Assembly: GCA_913058345.1 (NCBI GenBank)
Contig: CAJXQR010000001.1
Coordinates: 62,001-126,000, forward strand
Direction of reading: 5' to 3'
DNA length: 64,000 bases
Source of the DNA: an uncultured Gammaproteobacteria bacterium
GTDB lineage: Bacteria > Pseudomonadota > Gammaproteobacteria > Pseudomonadales > Porticoccaceae
The notes under the pieces are model-generated. The model was not told the DNA's origin and ran no database searches. It was given only the letters and a program-made list of their open reading frames with translations. Of the stretch, positions 9,497-19,806 are shown piece by piece. Position 1 is the first letter of the stretch. Every line of letters starts with the position of its first letter. The position numbers and the translations under genes are program-made.

Positions 9497-10867
9497 GTGT
9501 TAAAAGAGCTTGGCAATGGGCCCCGTCTGGAAGAGACAGTTGAGCAATTCTTACGTTCTACTGATGACGTACTGCGTTTGCGTTTTCATTTTTCTCAGTA
9601 TTATCTACCTTTTTCACCATCAATTGAGTTACTGGCAATATTCTTTAAAGCTAAAGACGGTTTGCGTGTTTTGCTGACGGATAAGCCGTCTCAGGTTGAC
9701 GCGACTCTCACTGCAATGAGTGAACCGTTGTCGGCTGATAACTTGCGACGGTTGGCGACCCGCGTAGACGCTCCTTTTTTTAATCTGGACCAGGCTCTGA
9801 TTTTATCACCCATTGCGATCGGTAAACCCTGGGGCCAGGAAATCTGGTATACAGGTGTTGAGGCAAGAGGCCAGTCGGGTTTTAGTGACGGTGCTTTTAG
9901 CGTACCCATTCCCTGGTTACTGGCGCTATTACCCAAGCGTTTACTGGGTGCAGAGCAGACGAGTTTGAATTTGCTAAAGATTCTCGATCCATTGCCAGAA
10001 CCTGTTTATGGCGACCTGTATTTTGAGCTCCACGAGGAAAAACAAGAAGTCTACGTCGTCACTCATGTCGATTCCCAGAGTTGGCCCGACGGTGAGGGTG
10101 GTATCCGTTTTGGTTTCGAGCCAAATGTTCTCGATGAATTTGACGGCCCCGATGAGTTTCGCCAGGCCTACCTGCAAGCAGTGCAAAACTATGAGCAGAT
10201 AAGACGTCAGATTGACAAGATCTTTGATCAACGACGTCGAGAGCAGGGGCTGGATTTGAATCAGCCTGTCGAAACGGACTTGTTAAAGGAGTGGCATCGA
10301 CAATTGACTCCTGAGCTACAACAGCAAGAGTTGGTGTTGCGAGAGGCAATGAATCGTTTTACCCACCTACAGGGATTACGCGAGGGCGATGTGGTCAAAG
10401 TACCCTGTTTAACCCCCCATGCACTGCAGCATGGTGTACGCACAGTGGAGTTTCAGACGCCAGTCTATGAACGCAAAATTCTTGCTTTTGGCCAAAAAGT
10501 GCTAACTCAGGAGCGCTGGGATACTGAAGCAGCGGTGGACTTGATGTCGTTACAGCCTCAAGTCGAGCAGAAGCTAACGGTGCTTGAGGAAGGGCAGGGT
10601 GTCTGCCGTGAGCTGGTTGTTAGTTTTGATGATTTTCAGGTGCAACGAGTTACTCTAGCGGAAGCAACTTGTTGGCAAATCCAACCTGTTGGAAGTTATC
10701 AGTTGTTAATTCTAGTCTCTGGTGTGTTGAAGATTGGTGCTGATTGTGTGCGCTTAAGCTCAGAACAGGCTGTCTTATTACCCGCCCTTGATTCAGCGAC
10801 GCTTATCCGTAATTGTGGACCAGGCGAATGCATCGCTTTGCTGTCCCAGCCCCTGAAAGCCAAATAG
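9497..10867 (+). CDS. Mannose-6-phosphate-isomerase-like cupin protein
   Basis: About 456 aa. Cupin features of type I phosphomannose isomerases are visible: KPWGQEIWYTG near residue 110, FELHEEKQEVYVV near 180 (His/Glu metal-ligand pattern), and VPCLTPHALQHGV followed by EFQTPVYERKI near 305–325. The C-terminal ~100 residues form a second beta-rich domain ending in a degenerate cupin. A GTG at 9497 has GAGG six bases upstream; an in-frame ATG at 9485 lacks a ribosome site, so GTG is preferred. Sugar-phosphate isomerase activity is possible, but the substrate is unknown and no sugar genes adjoin it. Confidence 0.65.
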   Translation: MLKELGNGPRLEETVEQFLRSTDDVLRLRFHFSQYYLPFSPSIELLAIFFKAKDGLRVLLTDKPSQVDATLTAMSEPLSADNLRRLATRVDAPFFNLDQALILSPIAIGKPWGQEIWYTGVEARGQSGFSDGAFSVPIPWLLALLPKRLLGAEQTSLNLLKILDPLPEPVYGDLYFELHEEKQEVYVVTHVDSQSWPDGEGGIRFGFEPNVLDEFDGPDEFRQAYLQAVQNYEQIRRQIDKIFDQRRREQGLDLNQPVETDLLKEWHRQLTPELQQQELVLREAMNRFTHLQGLREGDVVKVPCLTPHALQHGVRTVEFQTPVYERKILAFGQKVLTQERWDTEAAVDLMSLQPQVEQKLTVLEEGQGVCRELVVSFDDFQVQRVTLAEATCWQIQPVGSYQLLILVSGVLKIGADCVRLSSEQAVLLPALDSATLIRNCGPGECIALLSQPLKAK

Positions 10868-11101
10868 TCGCGATTTTGCCTGTTGTTTGGACCCTGTGCG
10901 AAATCACACGGAAATAAGTGTTGTGCCTTCGAAGAAGGAATGTCGCTGTATCTAGTTGCTCCCGAGCAGACGCTGTGGCAAAATCTGCGCCCCTTGACAG
11001 GGTGAGCTTAGAAGTCACTCTGCACAAGCGTAAACCTGTGCTGACAAACCTAGCGCTGCAGGTGGAATAAATCGCGGTGATAGTGACTGCGAACAGGTAT
11101 A

Positions 11102-11186
11102 GCGGAAGTGGTGAAATTGGTATACACGCTGGTTTTAGGTACCAGTGCCGTAAGGCGTGGGGGTTCAAGTCCCCCCTTCCGCACCA
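11102..11186 (+). tRNA. tRNA-Leu (anticodon UAG)
   Basis: 85 nt. The acceptor arm GCGGAAG pairs with CTTCCGC and is followed by an encoded ACCA end. The anticodon stem CTGGT/ACCAG encloses loop TTTAGGT, giving anticodon TAG. A long variable arm (GTGCCGTAAGGCGT region) marks a class II tRNA, and the T arm GGGGG-TTCAAGT-CCCCC is intact. It lies 78 bp before tig. Confidence 0.95.
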
Positions 11187-11263
11187 ACTATTTAATGAAC
11201 ACCTTGTGGTTAAGGTGCTTCAGACTTAATTCATAAATTCAATGACTGTTGTGAGGACAATCC

Positions 11264-12598
11264 ATGCAGGTTTCTATAGAGACAACCTCCGGGCTCGAAA
11301 GACGTATGACTGTGGGTGTTCCCGCTGAAGAAATTGATAGCGAAGTTGCTCAACGTCTGCAGAAAGCGTCGAAGACTGTGCGTATTGATGGTTTTCGCAA
11401 GGGCAAAATCCCCGCTAAGGTTATCAAACAACGTTTTGGTCTCGGTGTACGCCAGGAAGTGGTCGGCGAAGCACTGAGTCGCAGCTTTTATGAGGCTGTT
11501 AGCAAAGAAGAGTTGCGCCCCGCTGGACAACCTGCCATTGAGCCGGTAAAAGATGAAGAGGGTGCGGATCTTGAATATATTGCGACATTTGAAATCTATC
11601 CCGAGGTTGAACTACAGGACTTTGCACAAGTAAGTGTGGCCCGTCCCGTTGCGACCATTTCTGACGATGATGTTGCTGCCATGGTCGAAAATCTGCGTAC
11701 TCAACGTGCTAACTGGAATGAGGTTGATCGTGCAGCAGCAGACAGCGATCAGGTCAATATTGATTATAAAGGCACTCAAAACGGCGAAGAATTCCCTGGT
11801 GGCACTGCGGACGCCTCTGATCTGGTGCTAGGCTCAGGTCGCATGATCCCAGGCTTCGAAGACGCTGTCATTGGCCTGTCTGCTGGTGAAGAAAAAACGA
11901 TTAGTTTGACCTTTCCAGAGGATTATCACGCTGAAGAATTGCGCGGCGCCGCCGTTGAATTTGCCGTAAAAGTGAATGCCGTTAAAGAACAAGTGCTTCC
12001 AGAGCTGAATGATGAATTTTACGAACAGTTTGGCGTAAAGGAAGGGGGTGAAGAAAAGTTCCTCGAAGAAATTCGTTCGAATATGGAGCGGGAACTCGAA
12101 GCTGCGATTAAGAACAAGGTCAAGTCCCGTTTGATGAATCAGTTACAGGACTTACATAGCGTTGACATTCCTAAAGCCTTGCTTGCTAATGAGATTCAGG
12201 CGCTACGCCAGCAAATGGCCGGCCAGTTTGGTGGGGCGCAGCAGATGGATATGTCTATATTTCCTGATGAGTTGTTTGCCGATGAGGCCAGTAAACGTGT
12301 CTCTCTAGGCTTACTAATGGCGGAAATTGTTAAAGCCGCTGAAATTACTGTCGATAACGATAAAGTCAAAGCTTTTATTGAAGAGAGGGCTGCTGGTTAC
12401 GATGACCCCGAGCAAGTGATTCAGTATCACTACTCCAACGAAGAGCTGCTCAATAGCGTTCAATCTGCGGTGATGGAAGAGCAGGTCGTCGATCATGTTT
12501 TGAGTATAGCGACAGTGACAGAAGAGGCGACAGATTATAAAGGGGCGCTCACTCCAGACCCAGTTGTAGAGAAAGAGGCTGACGAAAGCACAGACTGA
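11264..12598 (+). CDS. tig: Trigger factor
   Basis: Ribosome-associated chaperone with peptidyl-prolyl isomerase activity, 444 aa. The N-terminal ribosome-binding domain carries the signature GFRKGKIPAKVIKQRFG (about residues 42–58). The FKBP-like domain is at about 150–245 (QVNIDYKGTQNGEEFPGG), followed by the helical C-terminal arms. GAGGA lies nine bases before ATG 11264. First protein gene of the conserved tig–clpP–clpX–lon block. Confidence 0.97.
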   Translation: MQVSIETTSGLERRMTVGVPAEEIDSEVAQRLQKASKTVRIDGFRKGKIPAKVIKQRFGLGVRQEVVGEALSRSFYEAVSKEELRPAGQPAIEPVKDEEGADLEYIATFEIYPEVELQDFAQVSVARPVATISDDDVAAMVENLRTQRANWNEVDRAAADSDQVNIDYKGTQNGEEFPGGTADASDLVLGSGRMIPGFEDAVIGLSAGEEKTISLTFPEDYHAEELRGAAVEFAVKVNAVKEQVLPELNDEFYEQFGVKEGGEEKFLEEIRSNMERELEAAIKNKVKSRLMNQLQDLHSVDIPKALLANEIQALRQQMAGQFGGAQQMDMSIFPDELFADEASKRVSLGLLMAEIVKAAEITVDNDKVKAFIEERAAGYDDPEQVIQYHYSNEELLNSVQSAVMEEQVVDHVLSIATVTEEATDYKGALTPDPVVEKEADESTD

Positions 12599-12741
12599 TT
12601 ACAAGACCTAGTGTAGAGTATAGCGTTGTAATACTGAAGCTCGACCCAATAAGAGAAAGTCTTGTCTGCCTATAAATGAGAAGTTAGGCTTAATGAGCTG
12701 ATTGTTAGGCGAATTGTTACTGATTAATCCGGGAATTGACT

Positions 12742-13371
12742 ATGGTCTATAATGGTATGAAACATAATGATGAGATCAGAGCGGCAGGGGGTCTGGTGCC
12801 AATGGTGGTTGAGCAAACTGCCCGGGGCGAGCGTTCTTTCGATATTTATTCTCGCCTATTAAAAGAACGTGTGATTTTTCTGGTCGGGCCCGTTGAAGAT
12901 TTTATGGCCAACTTGGTTGTTGCTCAGTTGCTATTTCTCGAATCAGAAAACCCGGATAAAGACATTCACCTATATATCAACTCCCCAGGTGGATCGGTGA
13001 CAGCAGGCATGGCTATTTACGACACCATGGAGTTCATTAAGCCCGATGTAAGCACTATGTGTATTGGTCAAGCGGCCAGTATGGGAGCCTTCCTTTTGTC
13101 AGCTGGTGCCCCGGGCAAGCGTTTTTTGCTGCCCAATTCTCGCTGTATGATCCATCAACCCAGCGGTGGCGCCCAAGGTCAGGCTTCTGATATACACATT
13201 CAGGCTCAGGAGATTCTTAAAATCCGCAAGCAATTAAACCGGGCGATGGCTAGACATACCGGTCAAACCGTCGAAAAGATTGCTGCTGACACTGAGCGCG
13301 ACAACTTTATGAGCGCGCAAGAGTCTAAAGAATACGGCTTGGTTGACGAAGTATTGGACAAGCGCGCATAG
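12742..13371 (+). CDS. clpP: ATP-dependent Clp protease proteolytic subunit
   Basis: Serine peptidase that forms the tetradecameric chamber for ClpX. The catalytic triad is visible: Ser in [11 protein letters not shown], His in MIHQPSGG, Asp in [12 protein letters not shown] 12742 (GGGA upstream) is chosen, about 209 aa; a TTG two codons earlier and an ATG five codons later are alternatives, and the extra N-terminus is removed as propeptide in this family anyway. The 143 bp after tig leave room for its own promoter. Confidence 0.96.
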   Translation: MVYNGMKHNDEIRAAGGLVPMVVEQTARGERSFDIYSRLLKERVIFLVGPVEDFMANLVVAQLLFLESENPDKDIHLYINSPGGSVTAGMAIYDTMEFIKPDVSTMCIGQAASMGAFLLSAGAPGKRFLLPNSRCMIHQPSGGAQGQASDIHIQAQEILKIRKQLNRAMARHTGQTVEKIAADTERDNFMSAQESKEYGLVDEVLDKRA

Positions 13372-13457
13372 TCGATGTAGCCTTTTTTTAGTTTTGCTGA
13401 AATTGAGAAATGTAAGTAGCTGTATTTTGTGCATTTATGTGATGCGAGGAGAGAGAA

Positions 13458-14747
13458 GTGAGCGATAAAAGCGGCGACGATAAAGACGGCGATAAACTTC
13501 TTTATTGCTCTTTCTGTGGCAAGAGTCAGCATGAAGTTCGCAAGCTTATTGCGGGACCGTCGGTTTTTATCTGTGACGAGTGCGTAGATCTCTGCAACGA
13601 CATTATTTCCGAAGAGCTACAAGAATCTAAAACCACTGAGACTGTTGAAAAGCTGCCAACGCCGATCGAAATTAGCAACACGCTTAACGAATACGTGATT
13701 GATCAACTTCGCGCTAAGAAAGTACTGTCAGTGGCTGTTTACAATCACTATAAGCGCCTTCAGTTAGGCGCCAAAGTGGGAAAAGATGGAGTTGAGCTTG
13801 GTAAAAGTAATATTTTGCTGGTCGGACCCACAGGTAGTGGTAAGACGTTACTGGCTGAGACTCTTGCTCGTCTGTTGAATGTGCCTTTTACAATCGCTGA
13901 TGCAACGACCTTGACCGAAGCTGGTTATGTCGGTGAAGACGTTGAGAATATTATTCAAAAGTTGTTGCAGAAGTGCGATTACGATGTTGAAAAAGCCCAG
14001 CAGGGCATTGTCTATATCGATGAAATCGATAAGGTTTCACGCAAGTCAGATAATCCATCAATTACTCGCGACGTTTCGGGTGAGGGTGTGCAACAGGCGT
14101 TGCTGAAACTTATTGAAGGTACCGTTGCGTCTGTCCCTCCACAGGGTGGGCGAAAACACCCTCAGCAAGAATTTTTACAGGTCAACACCTCGAATATTCT
14201 CTTTATTTGCGGTGGGGCTTTCGCCGGCCTGGAAAAAATTATCCGTGATCGCTCAGAGAAAGGCGGTATTGGTTTTTCGGCCAGTGTCAGCAGTAAAGAC
14301 GAAGAGAGTAATGTGGGTGATATATTAAAAGATCTGGAGCCAGAGGATCTTATTCGTTTTGGCCTTATTCCTGAATTTGTTGGCCGACTCCCTGTTATAG
14401 CAACTCTCGAGGAACTCGATAAGGACGCTTTAATCAATATATTAGTTGAACCAAAGAACTCTCTGGTGAAACAGTATTCTGCACTCTTTGAAATGGAAGA
14501 CGTAGAGCTCGATATTCGTCAGGATGCACTAGAGGCAATAGCTGAAAAAGCGCTGTCGCGTAAAACGGGTGCCAGAGGTCTGCGTTCTATTATCGAGAAC
14601 ACCCTGTTAGATAGTATGTATGACATTCCCTCAAGCAAAGATGTGCACAAGGTTGTCGTCGATGCGTCTGTTATTAATGGGGACTCTGAACCTTTACTGG
14701 TATACGACAATCCCGAGCAACTGAAATCAGCGAGCGAAGAAGCATAA
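13458..14747 (+). CDS. clpX: ClpX unfoldase, AAA+ specificity subunit of ClpXP
   Basis: 429 aa. An N-terminal C4 zinc-binding domain (YCSFCGK ... [10 protein letters not shown]) recognises substrates and adaptors. Walker A GPTGSGKT, Walker B YIDEID, the [14 protein letters not shown] sensor region and the IGF-type loop region for ClpP docking (GGIGFSA) follow. GTG start at 13458 with a strong GAGGAGAGAG ribosome site. Ends at a rho-independent terminator. Confidence 0.97.
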   Translation: MSDKSGDDKDGDKLLYCSFCGKSQHEVRKLIAGPSVFICDECVDLCNDIISEELQESKTTETVEKLPTPIEISNTLNEYVIDQLRAKKVLSVAVYNHYKRLQLGAKVGKDGVELGKSNILLVGPTGSGKTLLAETLARLLNVPFTIADATTLTEAGYVGEDVENIIQKLLQKCDYDVEKAQQGIVYIDEIDKVSRKSDNPSITRDVSGEGVQQALLKLIEGTVASVPPQGGRKHPQQEFLQVNTSNILFICGGAFAGLEKIIRDRSEKGGIGFSASVSSKDEESNVGDILKDLEPEDLIRFGLIPEFVGRLPVIATLEELDKDALINILVEPKNSLVKQYSALFEMEDVELDIRQDALEAIAEKALSRKTGARGLRSIIENTLLDSMYDIPSSKDVHKVVVDASVINGDSEPLLVYDNPEQLKSASEEA

Positions 14748-14750
14748 ACA

Positions 14751-14780
14751 AAAACGGGCCCAAGAGGCCCGTTTTTGTTT
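14751..14780 (+). terminator. Rho-independent terminator after clpX
   Basis: Perfect stem ACGGGCC/GGCCCGT with loop CAAGA, flanked by A-run and T-run, starting three bases after the clpX stop. It separates clpPX from lon transcription. Confidence 0.9.
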
Positions 14781-14787
14781 ATGAGTG

Positions 14788-14815
14788 CTTGTATTAATTA
14801 AAACTGGCCCCATAC
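14788..14815 (+). promoter_or_regulatory. Sigma-32 (heat-shock) type promoter of lon
   Basis: CTTGTAT at 14788–14794 and CCCCATAC at 14808–14815, separated by 13 bases, closely match the RpoH consensus CTTGAAA–N11-16–CCCCATNT. The lon start codon is about 50 bp downstream. lon is a classical heat-shock gene, so the site makes biological sense. Confidence 0.68.
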
Positions 14816-14863
14816 CATAGTGTATTAAGCCGAACCTGCACTGAGCTGGAATAAGAGGTAAAA

Positions 14864-17299
14864 ATGGGACAGAAAACAGATAAAGATTTATCACAGACTC
14901 GCTTGCCGATGCTGCCTTTGCGAGACGTAGTGGTTTTCCCGCAGATGGTTGTGCCACTGTTTGTAGGCCGAGAGCGCTCCATCCTTGCGTTGGATGCGAC
15001 TATGGCCGAGCATAAAAAAATTGTACTGGTTGCTCAACGGGATGCGGCTTGTGACGACCCAGGCCCTGAAGATGTCTATGAGATTGGCACTGTGGCTACA
15101 ATTTTACAGCTGCTCAAATTACCCGATGGTACGGTGAAAGTATTAGTCGAAGGCTCTGAGCGAATTAATATAGATGCTATTGAGGAATATGACGATTATT
15201 TTGTGGCTGATTACTCAGTGGTTACAGATGAAGAAGCGGTGGAGAGTGAGCGTGGTGCGTTGGTGCGTACACTGGTTAATGCCTTCGAGGAATATGTCGG
15301 TTTAAATAAGAAGATCCCGTCAGAAGTAGTGACAACCGTTGCAGGTATCGATGAGCCTGGACGGCTTGCTGATACCGTTGCGACACATATGACTCTCAGT
15401 CTTGAGCAGAAGCAGGAAGTGCTGGAAATCAGCGATGAAAAGTTGCGGATTGAGCATCTTTTAGTGTTGATGGAGTCTGAGCTTGACATAGCACAGATTG
15501 AGCAACGCATTCGCGGTCGCGTAAAGAAACAGATGGAAAAGAGCCAGCGTGAGTATTACCTCAATGAGCAAATGAAAGCGATTCAGAAAGAGTTGGGGGA
15601 TATTGATGATGTCCCCAATGAGTTGGAACAGCTCGAAAATCGCGTTAAAGAAGTGGGGATGCCTAAAGATGCTTTGAAAAAGGCTACTGCTGAGTTGAAT
15701 AAACTAAAAATGATGTCGCCAATGTCGGCAGAAGCGTCTGTTGTGCGCAGCTATCTCGACTGGATGGTCAGTGTACCCTGGAAAAAACGCTCTAAAGTAC
15801 GCCACGACCTCGTGTTGGCAGAGAAAATACTGAATGAAGATCATTACGGTCTAGACGAAGTCAAAGAACGCATTCTTGAATTTCTAGCTGTACAAAGCCG
15901 TGTTAAAAAACTTAAGGGGCCGGTTTTATGTCTCGTAGGGCCACCGGGTGTTGGTAAAACGTCTTTGGGTGAGTCTATTGCTCGGGCGACGGGAAGAAAA
16001 TTTGTGCGCATGTCACTTGGCGGCGTTCGAGACGAAGCTGAGATACGAGGTCATAGGCGTACTTATATTGGTTCTCTGCCCGGTAAGCTGATCCAAAAAA
16101 TATCTAAAACAACCGTTAAAAATCCGCTCTTTCTGCTTGACGAAGTGGATAAGCTGGGCATGGATCATCGTGGTGATCCTTCTTCTGCCTTGTTGGAAGT
16201 TTTAGACCCTGAGCAAAATAATAGCTTCAATGATCATTATCTTGAGGTCGACTACGACTTGTCAGAAGTGATGTTTATTTGTACTTCAAACTCAATGAAT
16301 ATCCCCGGCCCGCTACTCGATCGCATGGAAGTGATCCGTATCCCCGGTTACACTGAAGCTGAAAAAGCGAACATCGCGTCTAGATATCTTTTGCCTAAAC
16401 AACGTAAAGCGAATGGTTTAAAAGACGATGAGCTTAACATCGAGGAGGCCGCCATTCTCGATATCGTACGCTATTATACCCGCGAGGCCGGTGTCCGTGG
16501 CTTGGAACGAGAAATTGCCAAGATTTGCCGGAAGGCTGTTACGGGTTATGCCAAAAATGCCGATCAGCAGGCGGTGAATGTTGGTCCGGAAGAGCTTGAG
16601 GATATGTTGGGCGTACGAAAATATGATTTTGGTCGTGCAGAAGATCAAAATCAAGTGGGGCAGGTGACAGGTTTAGCCTGGACATCTGTCGGTGGCGAGC
16701 TACTAACGATAGAGGCTTCATCAGTGCCTGGCAAAGGAGGGATTGTAAAGACCGGGTCTCTTGGTGATGTCATGCAGGAGTCAATACAGGCTGCCTTAAC
16801 CGTAGTGCGTAGCCGCTCACAGGTATTAGGTATTCACCGGGACTTCCATCAAGGTCGTGATTTGCATATTCACGTTCCCGAGGGTGCCACACCTAAAGAT
16901 GGTCCCAGTGCTGGCATTGCGATGTGTACAGCTCTGGTTTCAGTATTGACCGATATTCCCGTACGAGCAGCGGTGGCGATGACGGGTGAGATCACTCTCC
17001 GTGGTCAGGTGTTAAAAATAGGCGGCCTTAAGGAAAAGTTACTGGCAGCTCACAGGGGCGGTATTACCGAAGTGATTATTCCGAAAGAAAATGAACGGGA
17101 TTTAAAAGAAATTCCTGATAACATTAAAGCGGATTTAACCATCCATCCGGTGAAGTGGGTCGACGAAGTGCTGGAGTTGGCTTTGCAGCAAATGCCTAAG
17201 CCTCTAAGCGATGAGGAGTATAGTAAATCATCTGACTCATCGCTGTCCGGTGACAGTGAAAGTAGTTCACAATCAACTTCGCGTATTAGTACACACTAA
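14864..17299 (+). CDS. lon: ATP-dependent Lon protease
   Basis: 811 aa, the normal LonA layout. The N-terminal LON substrate-binding domain starts at [13 protein letters not shown]. The AAA+ module has Walker [10 protein letters not shown] and Walker B FLLDEVDK. The C-terminal protease domain has catalytic Ser in [11 protein letters not shown] and Lys in the following [10 protein letters not shown] segment. The last ~25 residues are a Ser-rich tail. GAGGTAAAA precedes ATG 14864. It degrades misfolded and regulatory proteins in the cytosol and is probably driven by the sigma-32-type promoter just upstream. Confidence 0.97.
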   Translation: MGQKTDKDLSQTRLPMLPLRDVVVFPQMVVPLFVGRERSILALDATMAEHKKIVLVAQRDAACDDPGPEDVYEIGTVATILQLLKLPDGTVKVLVEGSERINIDAIEEYDDYFVADYSVVTDEEAVESERGALVRTLVNAFEEYVGLNKKIPSEVVTTVAGIDEPGRLADTVATHMTLSLEQKQEVLEISDEKLRIEHLLVLMESELDIAQIEQRIRGRVKKQMEKSQREYYLNEQMKAIQKELGDIDDVPNELEQLENRVKEVGMPKDALKKATAELNKLKMMSPMSAEASVVRSYLDWMVSVPWKKRSKVRHDLVLAEKILNEDHYGLDEVKERILEFLAVQSRVKKLKGPVLCLVGPPGVGKTSLGESIARATGRKFVRMSLGGVRDEAEIRGHRRTYIGSLPGKLIQKISKTTVKNPLFLLDEVDKLGMDHRGDPSSALLEVLDPEQNNSFNDHYLEVDYDLSEVMFICTSNSMNIPGPLLDRMEVIRIPGYTEAEKANIASRYLLPKQRKANGLKDDELNIEEAAILDIVRYYTREAGVRGLEREIAKICRKAVTGYAKNADQQAVNVGPEELEDMLGVRKYDFGRAEDQNQVGQVTGLAWTSVGGELLTIEASSVPGKGGIVKTGSLGDVMQESIQAALTVVRSRSQVLGIHRDFHQGRDLHIHVPEGATPKDGPSAGIAMCTALVSVLTDIPVRAAVAMTGEITLRGQVLKIGGLKEKLLAAHRGGITEVIIPKENERDLKEIPDNIKADLTIHPVKWVDEVLELALQQMPKPLSDEEYSKSSDSSLSGDSESSSQSTSRISTH

Positions 17300-17316
17300 A
17301 ATAGCTTGCGTGCTTG

Positions 17317-17333
17317 ACCGCCCTGAGGGCGGT
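17317..17333 (+). other. GC-rich hairpin between lon and hupB
   Basis: Perfect 7-bp stem ACCGCCC/GGGCGGT with loop TGA, 18 bp after the lon stop. There is no T-run behind it, so it is a poor intrinsic terminator; it may stabilise the lon mRNA 3' end or weaken read-through into hupB. Confidence 0.5.
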
Positions 17334-17406
17334 TGGTATAAAGTCTCGTCCCAGCGTATTAGTGAATACGCTGCAGGATATTCAATCAAATTTAGAGGGG
17401 TTTACA

Positions 17407-17682
17407 GTGAATAAATCAGAGCTTATCGACGCAATTGCGGAATCAGCTGACTTGTCAAAAATGTCTGCCGGCAGAGCACTGGATGCAGTTGTAGAAGCGA
17501 TTACAGCATCTTTACAAAAGGGTGATCCTGTTTCGCTGGTGGGCTTTGGTACTTTTGCCGTTAAGCACCGACCTGCAAGGAAAGGCCGCAACCCAAAAAC
17601 GGGTGATGAAATCCAGATTAAAGCGGCCAATGTACCCGGCTTTAAAGCAGGTAAAGCACTTAAAGACTCGGTAAATAGCTAG
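17407..17682 (+). CDS. hupB: DNA-binding protein HU-beta
   Basis: 91-aa nucleoid protein that bends DNA as a dimer. The sequence shows the HU N-terminus [17 protein letters not shown], the signature [21 protein letters not shown] with the DNA-intercalating Pro, and the end [15 protein letters not shown] start at 17407 with GAGGGG just upstream. A 31-codon upstream extension in frame is not HU-like and is rejected. The lon–hupB–ppiD order is conserved in gammaproteobacteria. Confidence 0.96.
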   Translation: MNKSELIDAIAESADLSKMSAGRALDAVVEAITASLQKGDPVSLVGFGTFAVKHRPARKGRNPKTGDEIQIKAANVPGFKAGKALKDSVNS

Positions 17683-17717
17683 TTAGAGCATAGCGTTTAC
17701 TTTTAAAACAAGTAGTA

Positions 17718-17750
17718 AGTAAAGGCGCTTTGAGGCGCCTTTACTTTTTT
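17718..17750 (+). terminator. Rho-independent terminator after hupB
   Basis: An 11-bp perfect stem AGTAAAGGCGC/GCGCCTTTACT (17718–17728 with 17735–17745), six-base loop and a run of six T. ppiD starts about 40 bp later and so needs its own promoter or read-through. Confidence 0.92.
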
Positions 17751-17788
17751 CGTTCCGCACGAATATTTATCAAGGGAAAGAAATTACA

Positions 17789-19663
17789 ATGCTACAAGAT
17801 TTTCGCGAAGGCATGAAAGGCATCGCTTTTTTTATTGTTATTTTGATTATTGTGCCATTTGCTTTTGTTGGTATCGATTCAATTTTTTCAAATAGTCCGG
17901 CCAGTGATACAGAATTAGAGGTCGATGGACATAATATTTCTCGACTAGTCGTTGATCGTGCATTAGCCATTCATAAGCAACGTTTGTTACAGCAGCTTGG
18001 CGATATTGATCCCGCGCTGCTCGATGATACTGTGCTCCGTGGGCCGGTTAGAGAGCGCTTGGTTAGAGAAAAAGCGGCGGAACTCGCAGCAATCGAAACC
18101 GGTATGGGAGTTTCTCCAGCCACTATCGCGTCCTTACTTCAAACCGTTGATGCCTACCAAACGGATGGGCGCTTTGATCGTGATAAGTACGAATTTACCA
18201 TTCGGCAAATGGGTTACACCCCACGAGAACACCATAATTACATGAGCAACGGTTTATTACTTAGTCAATTTGCCAGTGGCGTTGTCGATACGGCATTTGT
18301 GACTGAAGCTGATTTAGAGCTGGCGGCAAGAATTTTTGAGCAGCGCCGTGACTATCATTATCTCACTCTGCCAATTGCCCCTCTGATGGCCGAAATTAAC
18401 ATTGATGAGGCCGATGCCAAAGCTTACTACGAAGAACACAAAGAAGAATTTCGCACTGAAGAAAGGATTGAAATAGACTACATACAATTGTCGGTCAGTG
18501 ATTTACTCGATCAGGTCGAGGTTGATGCAGCCATGGTTCGCGAACGCTTCGAGACTCGCCAGCAGGCTGCACAGGCAGCAGTGCGACGACGAGTGGCGCA
18601 TATTTTAATAGAGCCTGCCGAGGATGGGAGTCATGCAGCCAAGCTTGAAGCTATTCAGACCAAGCTCGCCAGTGGTAGTGATTTTGCAACGCTTGCACGT
18701 GAGTACAGCGATGATTTGGGAAGTGCGGAGCAGGGTGGTGATCTAGGTTTCGTTGAATTGGACGCCTTTCCTGCAGAATTTGTAACAGCAGTACGTGGTC
18801 TCTCCAGAGGAGAGATTTCAAAGCCTGTGGCAACCGATAGCGGTATTCACCTGATTCGTCTCACGGAGTTAGAAGCAGGTGAAAGATTGGTTTTTGAAGA
18901 TGAAAAGCCTGCCCTAGAAACTGAGCTTAAATATCAATTAGCGGCCGAGCTACTGCCTGAAAAAATTGAACAATTGCGTGAGTTATCCTACAACGCGGAA
19001 AGCCTTGCAGAGCCAGCGGCAACGATGGGGCTTGATGTTGCGAGCACAGAACCCTTTTCGCGAAATGGTGGTTCTGGTCTTGCAACTTATCCTGCTGTGG
19101 TTAATGCCGCGTTCGCAGAGGATGTTCTGAGTAATGGCTATAGCAGTGATATTATTGAGCTGGGAGATGCGGGTGTGGTGGTACTGAAGGTTCGTCAACA
19201 CTACCCCGCTGGTTATCAGCCCTTTGAAGAGGTGGTGGCTGACATTACGACTTTGTTGAAACAGGACTCGGCGAAACAGGCGCTTACTGCCAGAGCAGGT
19301 GCTTTACAGGCACAAATTGCCGAGGGAAAAAGTGTCGAAGCTCTCGCTGAAGAAGAAAGCCTGGCATGGCAGGTGAGTCTTGATACCTCGCGCTTCGATA
19401 ACCGTGTGGATGGGGTAATCCGCGATTATGCTTTTGGCTTACCCGCGAACAGTACCTTACCTGTAGTTGGTGGGCTTGATCTCGTCAACGGCGATTATGT
19501 GATTGTCTCTTTGACCGCTATTCAGCCTGGTGAACTGAGTAATATCTCGGAGCCACGTCGTGATAACTTGGCACAGTCTGCTAGCCGAACGTTAGCACAG
19601 CTTGAGTATCAGGGTTACGAATCTTTAATTCTTGCCGGAGTGACGGTGGAGATGGACAAATGA
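17789..19663 (+). CDS. ppiD: PpiD-type periplasmic folding factor (SurA-N/parvulin)
   Basis: 624 aa, anchored in the inner membrane by one segment (about residues 11–31, FFIVILIIVPFAFVGI) with the rest periplasmic. A SurA-like chaperone domain follows. A parvulin domain at about 265–360 shows RRVAHILIEP, SDFATLAREYSDD and GGDLGF. A C-terminal helical region completes the family layout. It helps proteins leaving the Sec translocon; many PpiD parvulin domains have weak isomerase activity. AAGGGAAAGAAA precedes the ATG. Confidence 0.93.
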   Translation: MLQDFREGMKGIAFFIVILIIVPFAFVGIDSIFSNSPASDTELEVDGHNISRLVVDRALAIHKQRLLQQLGDIDPALLDDTVLRGPVRERLVREKAAELAAIETGMGVSPATIASLLQTVDAYQTDGRFDRDKYEFTIRQMGYTPREHHNYMSNGLLLSQFASGVVDTAFVTEADLELAARIFEQRRDYHYLTLPIAPLMAEINIDEADAKAYYEEHKEEFRTEERIEIDYIQLSVSDLLDQVEVDAAMVRERFETRQQAAQAAVRRRVAHILIEPAEDGSHAAKLEAIQTKLASGSDFATLAREYSDDLGSAEQGGDLGFVELDAFPAEFVTAVRGLSRGEISKPVATDSGIHLIRLTELEAGERLVFEDEKPALETELKYQLAAELLPEKIEQLRELSYNAESLAEPAATMGLDVASTEPFSRNGGSGLATYPAVVNAAFAEDVLSNGYSSDIIELGDAGVVVLKVRQHYPAGYQPFEEVVADITTLLKQDSAKQALTARAGALQAQIAEGKSVEALAEEESLAWQVSLDTSRFDNRVDGVIRDYAFGLPANSTLPVVGGLDLVNGDYVIVSLTAIQPGELSNISEPRRDNLAQSASRTLAQLEYQGYESLILAGVTVEMDK

Positions 19664-19806
19664 GTACCTGACTTTCGTTATAAGACGTAAGCTTATTTTC
19701 GATAAGCAAGATTTTGCGTTCTTGTCGGGTACTTTTTGTCGTCCTTTTTAGCTGGTTTTTCTCTCGACTGAGCCGTTCTTCTTCAAATTGGAGGCTGAAA
19801 ACTGCT

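Noticed and set aside
10803-11168. 121-codon minus-strand ORF
   Set aside because: It covers the antisense of the cupin gene end and most of tRNA-Leu; not credible as a gene.
17314-17406. 31-codon N-terminal extension of hupB
   Set aside because: HU proteins begin with the helix NKSELI; the GTG at 17407 has GAGGGG, and the extension runs through the intergenic hairpin.
19663-19733. Possible terminator between ppiD and mltD
   Set aside because: AGTACC and GGTACT can pair around a small inner stem before TTTTT, but the arms are short and interrupted; not strong enough to annotate.
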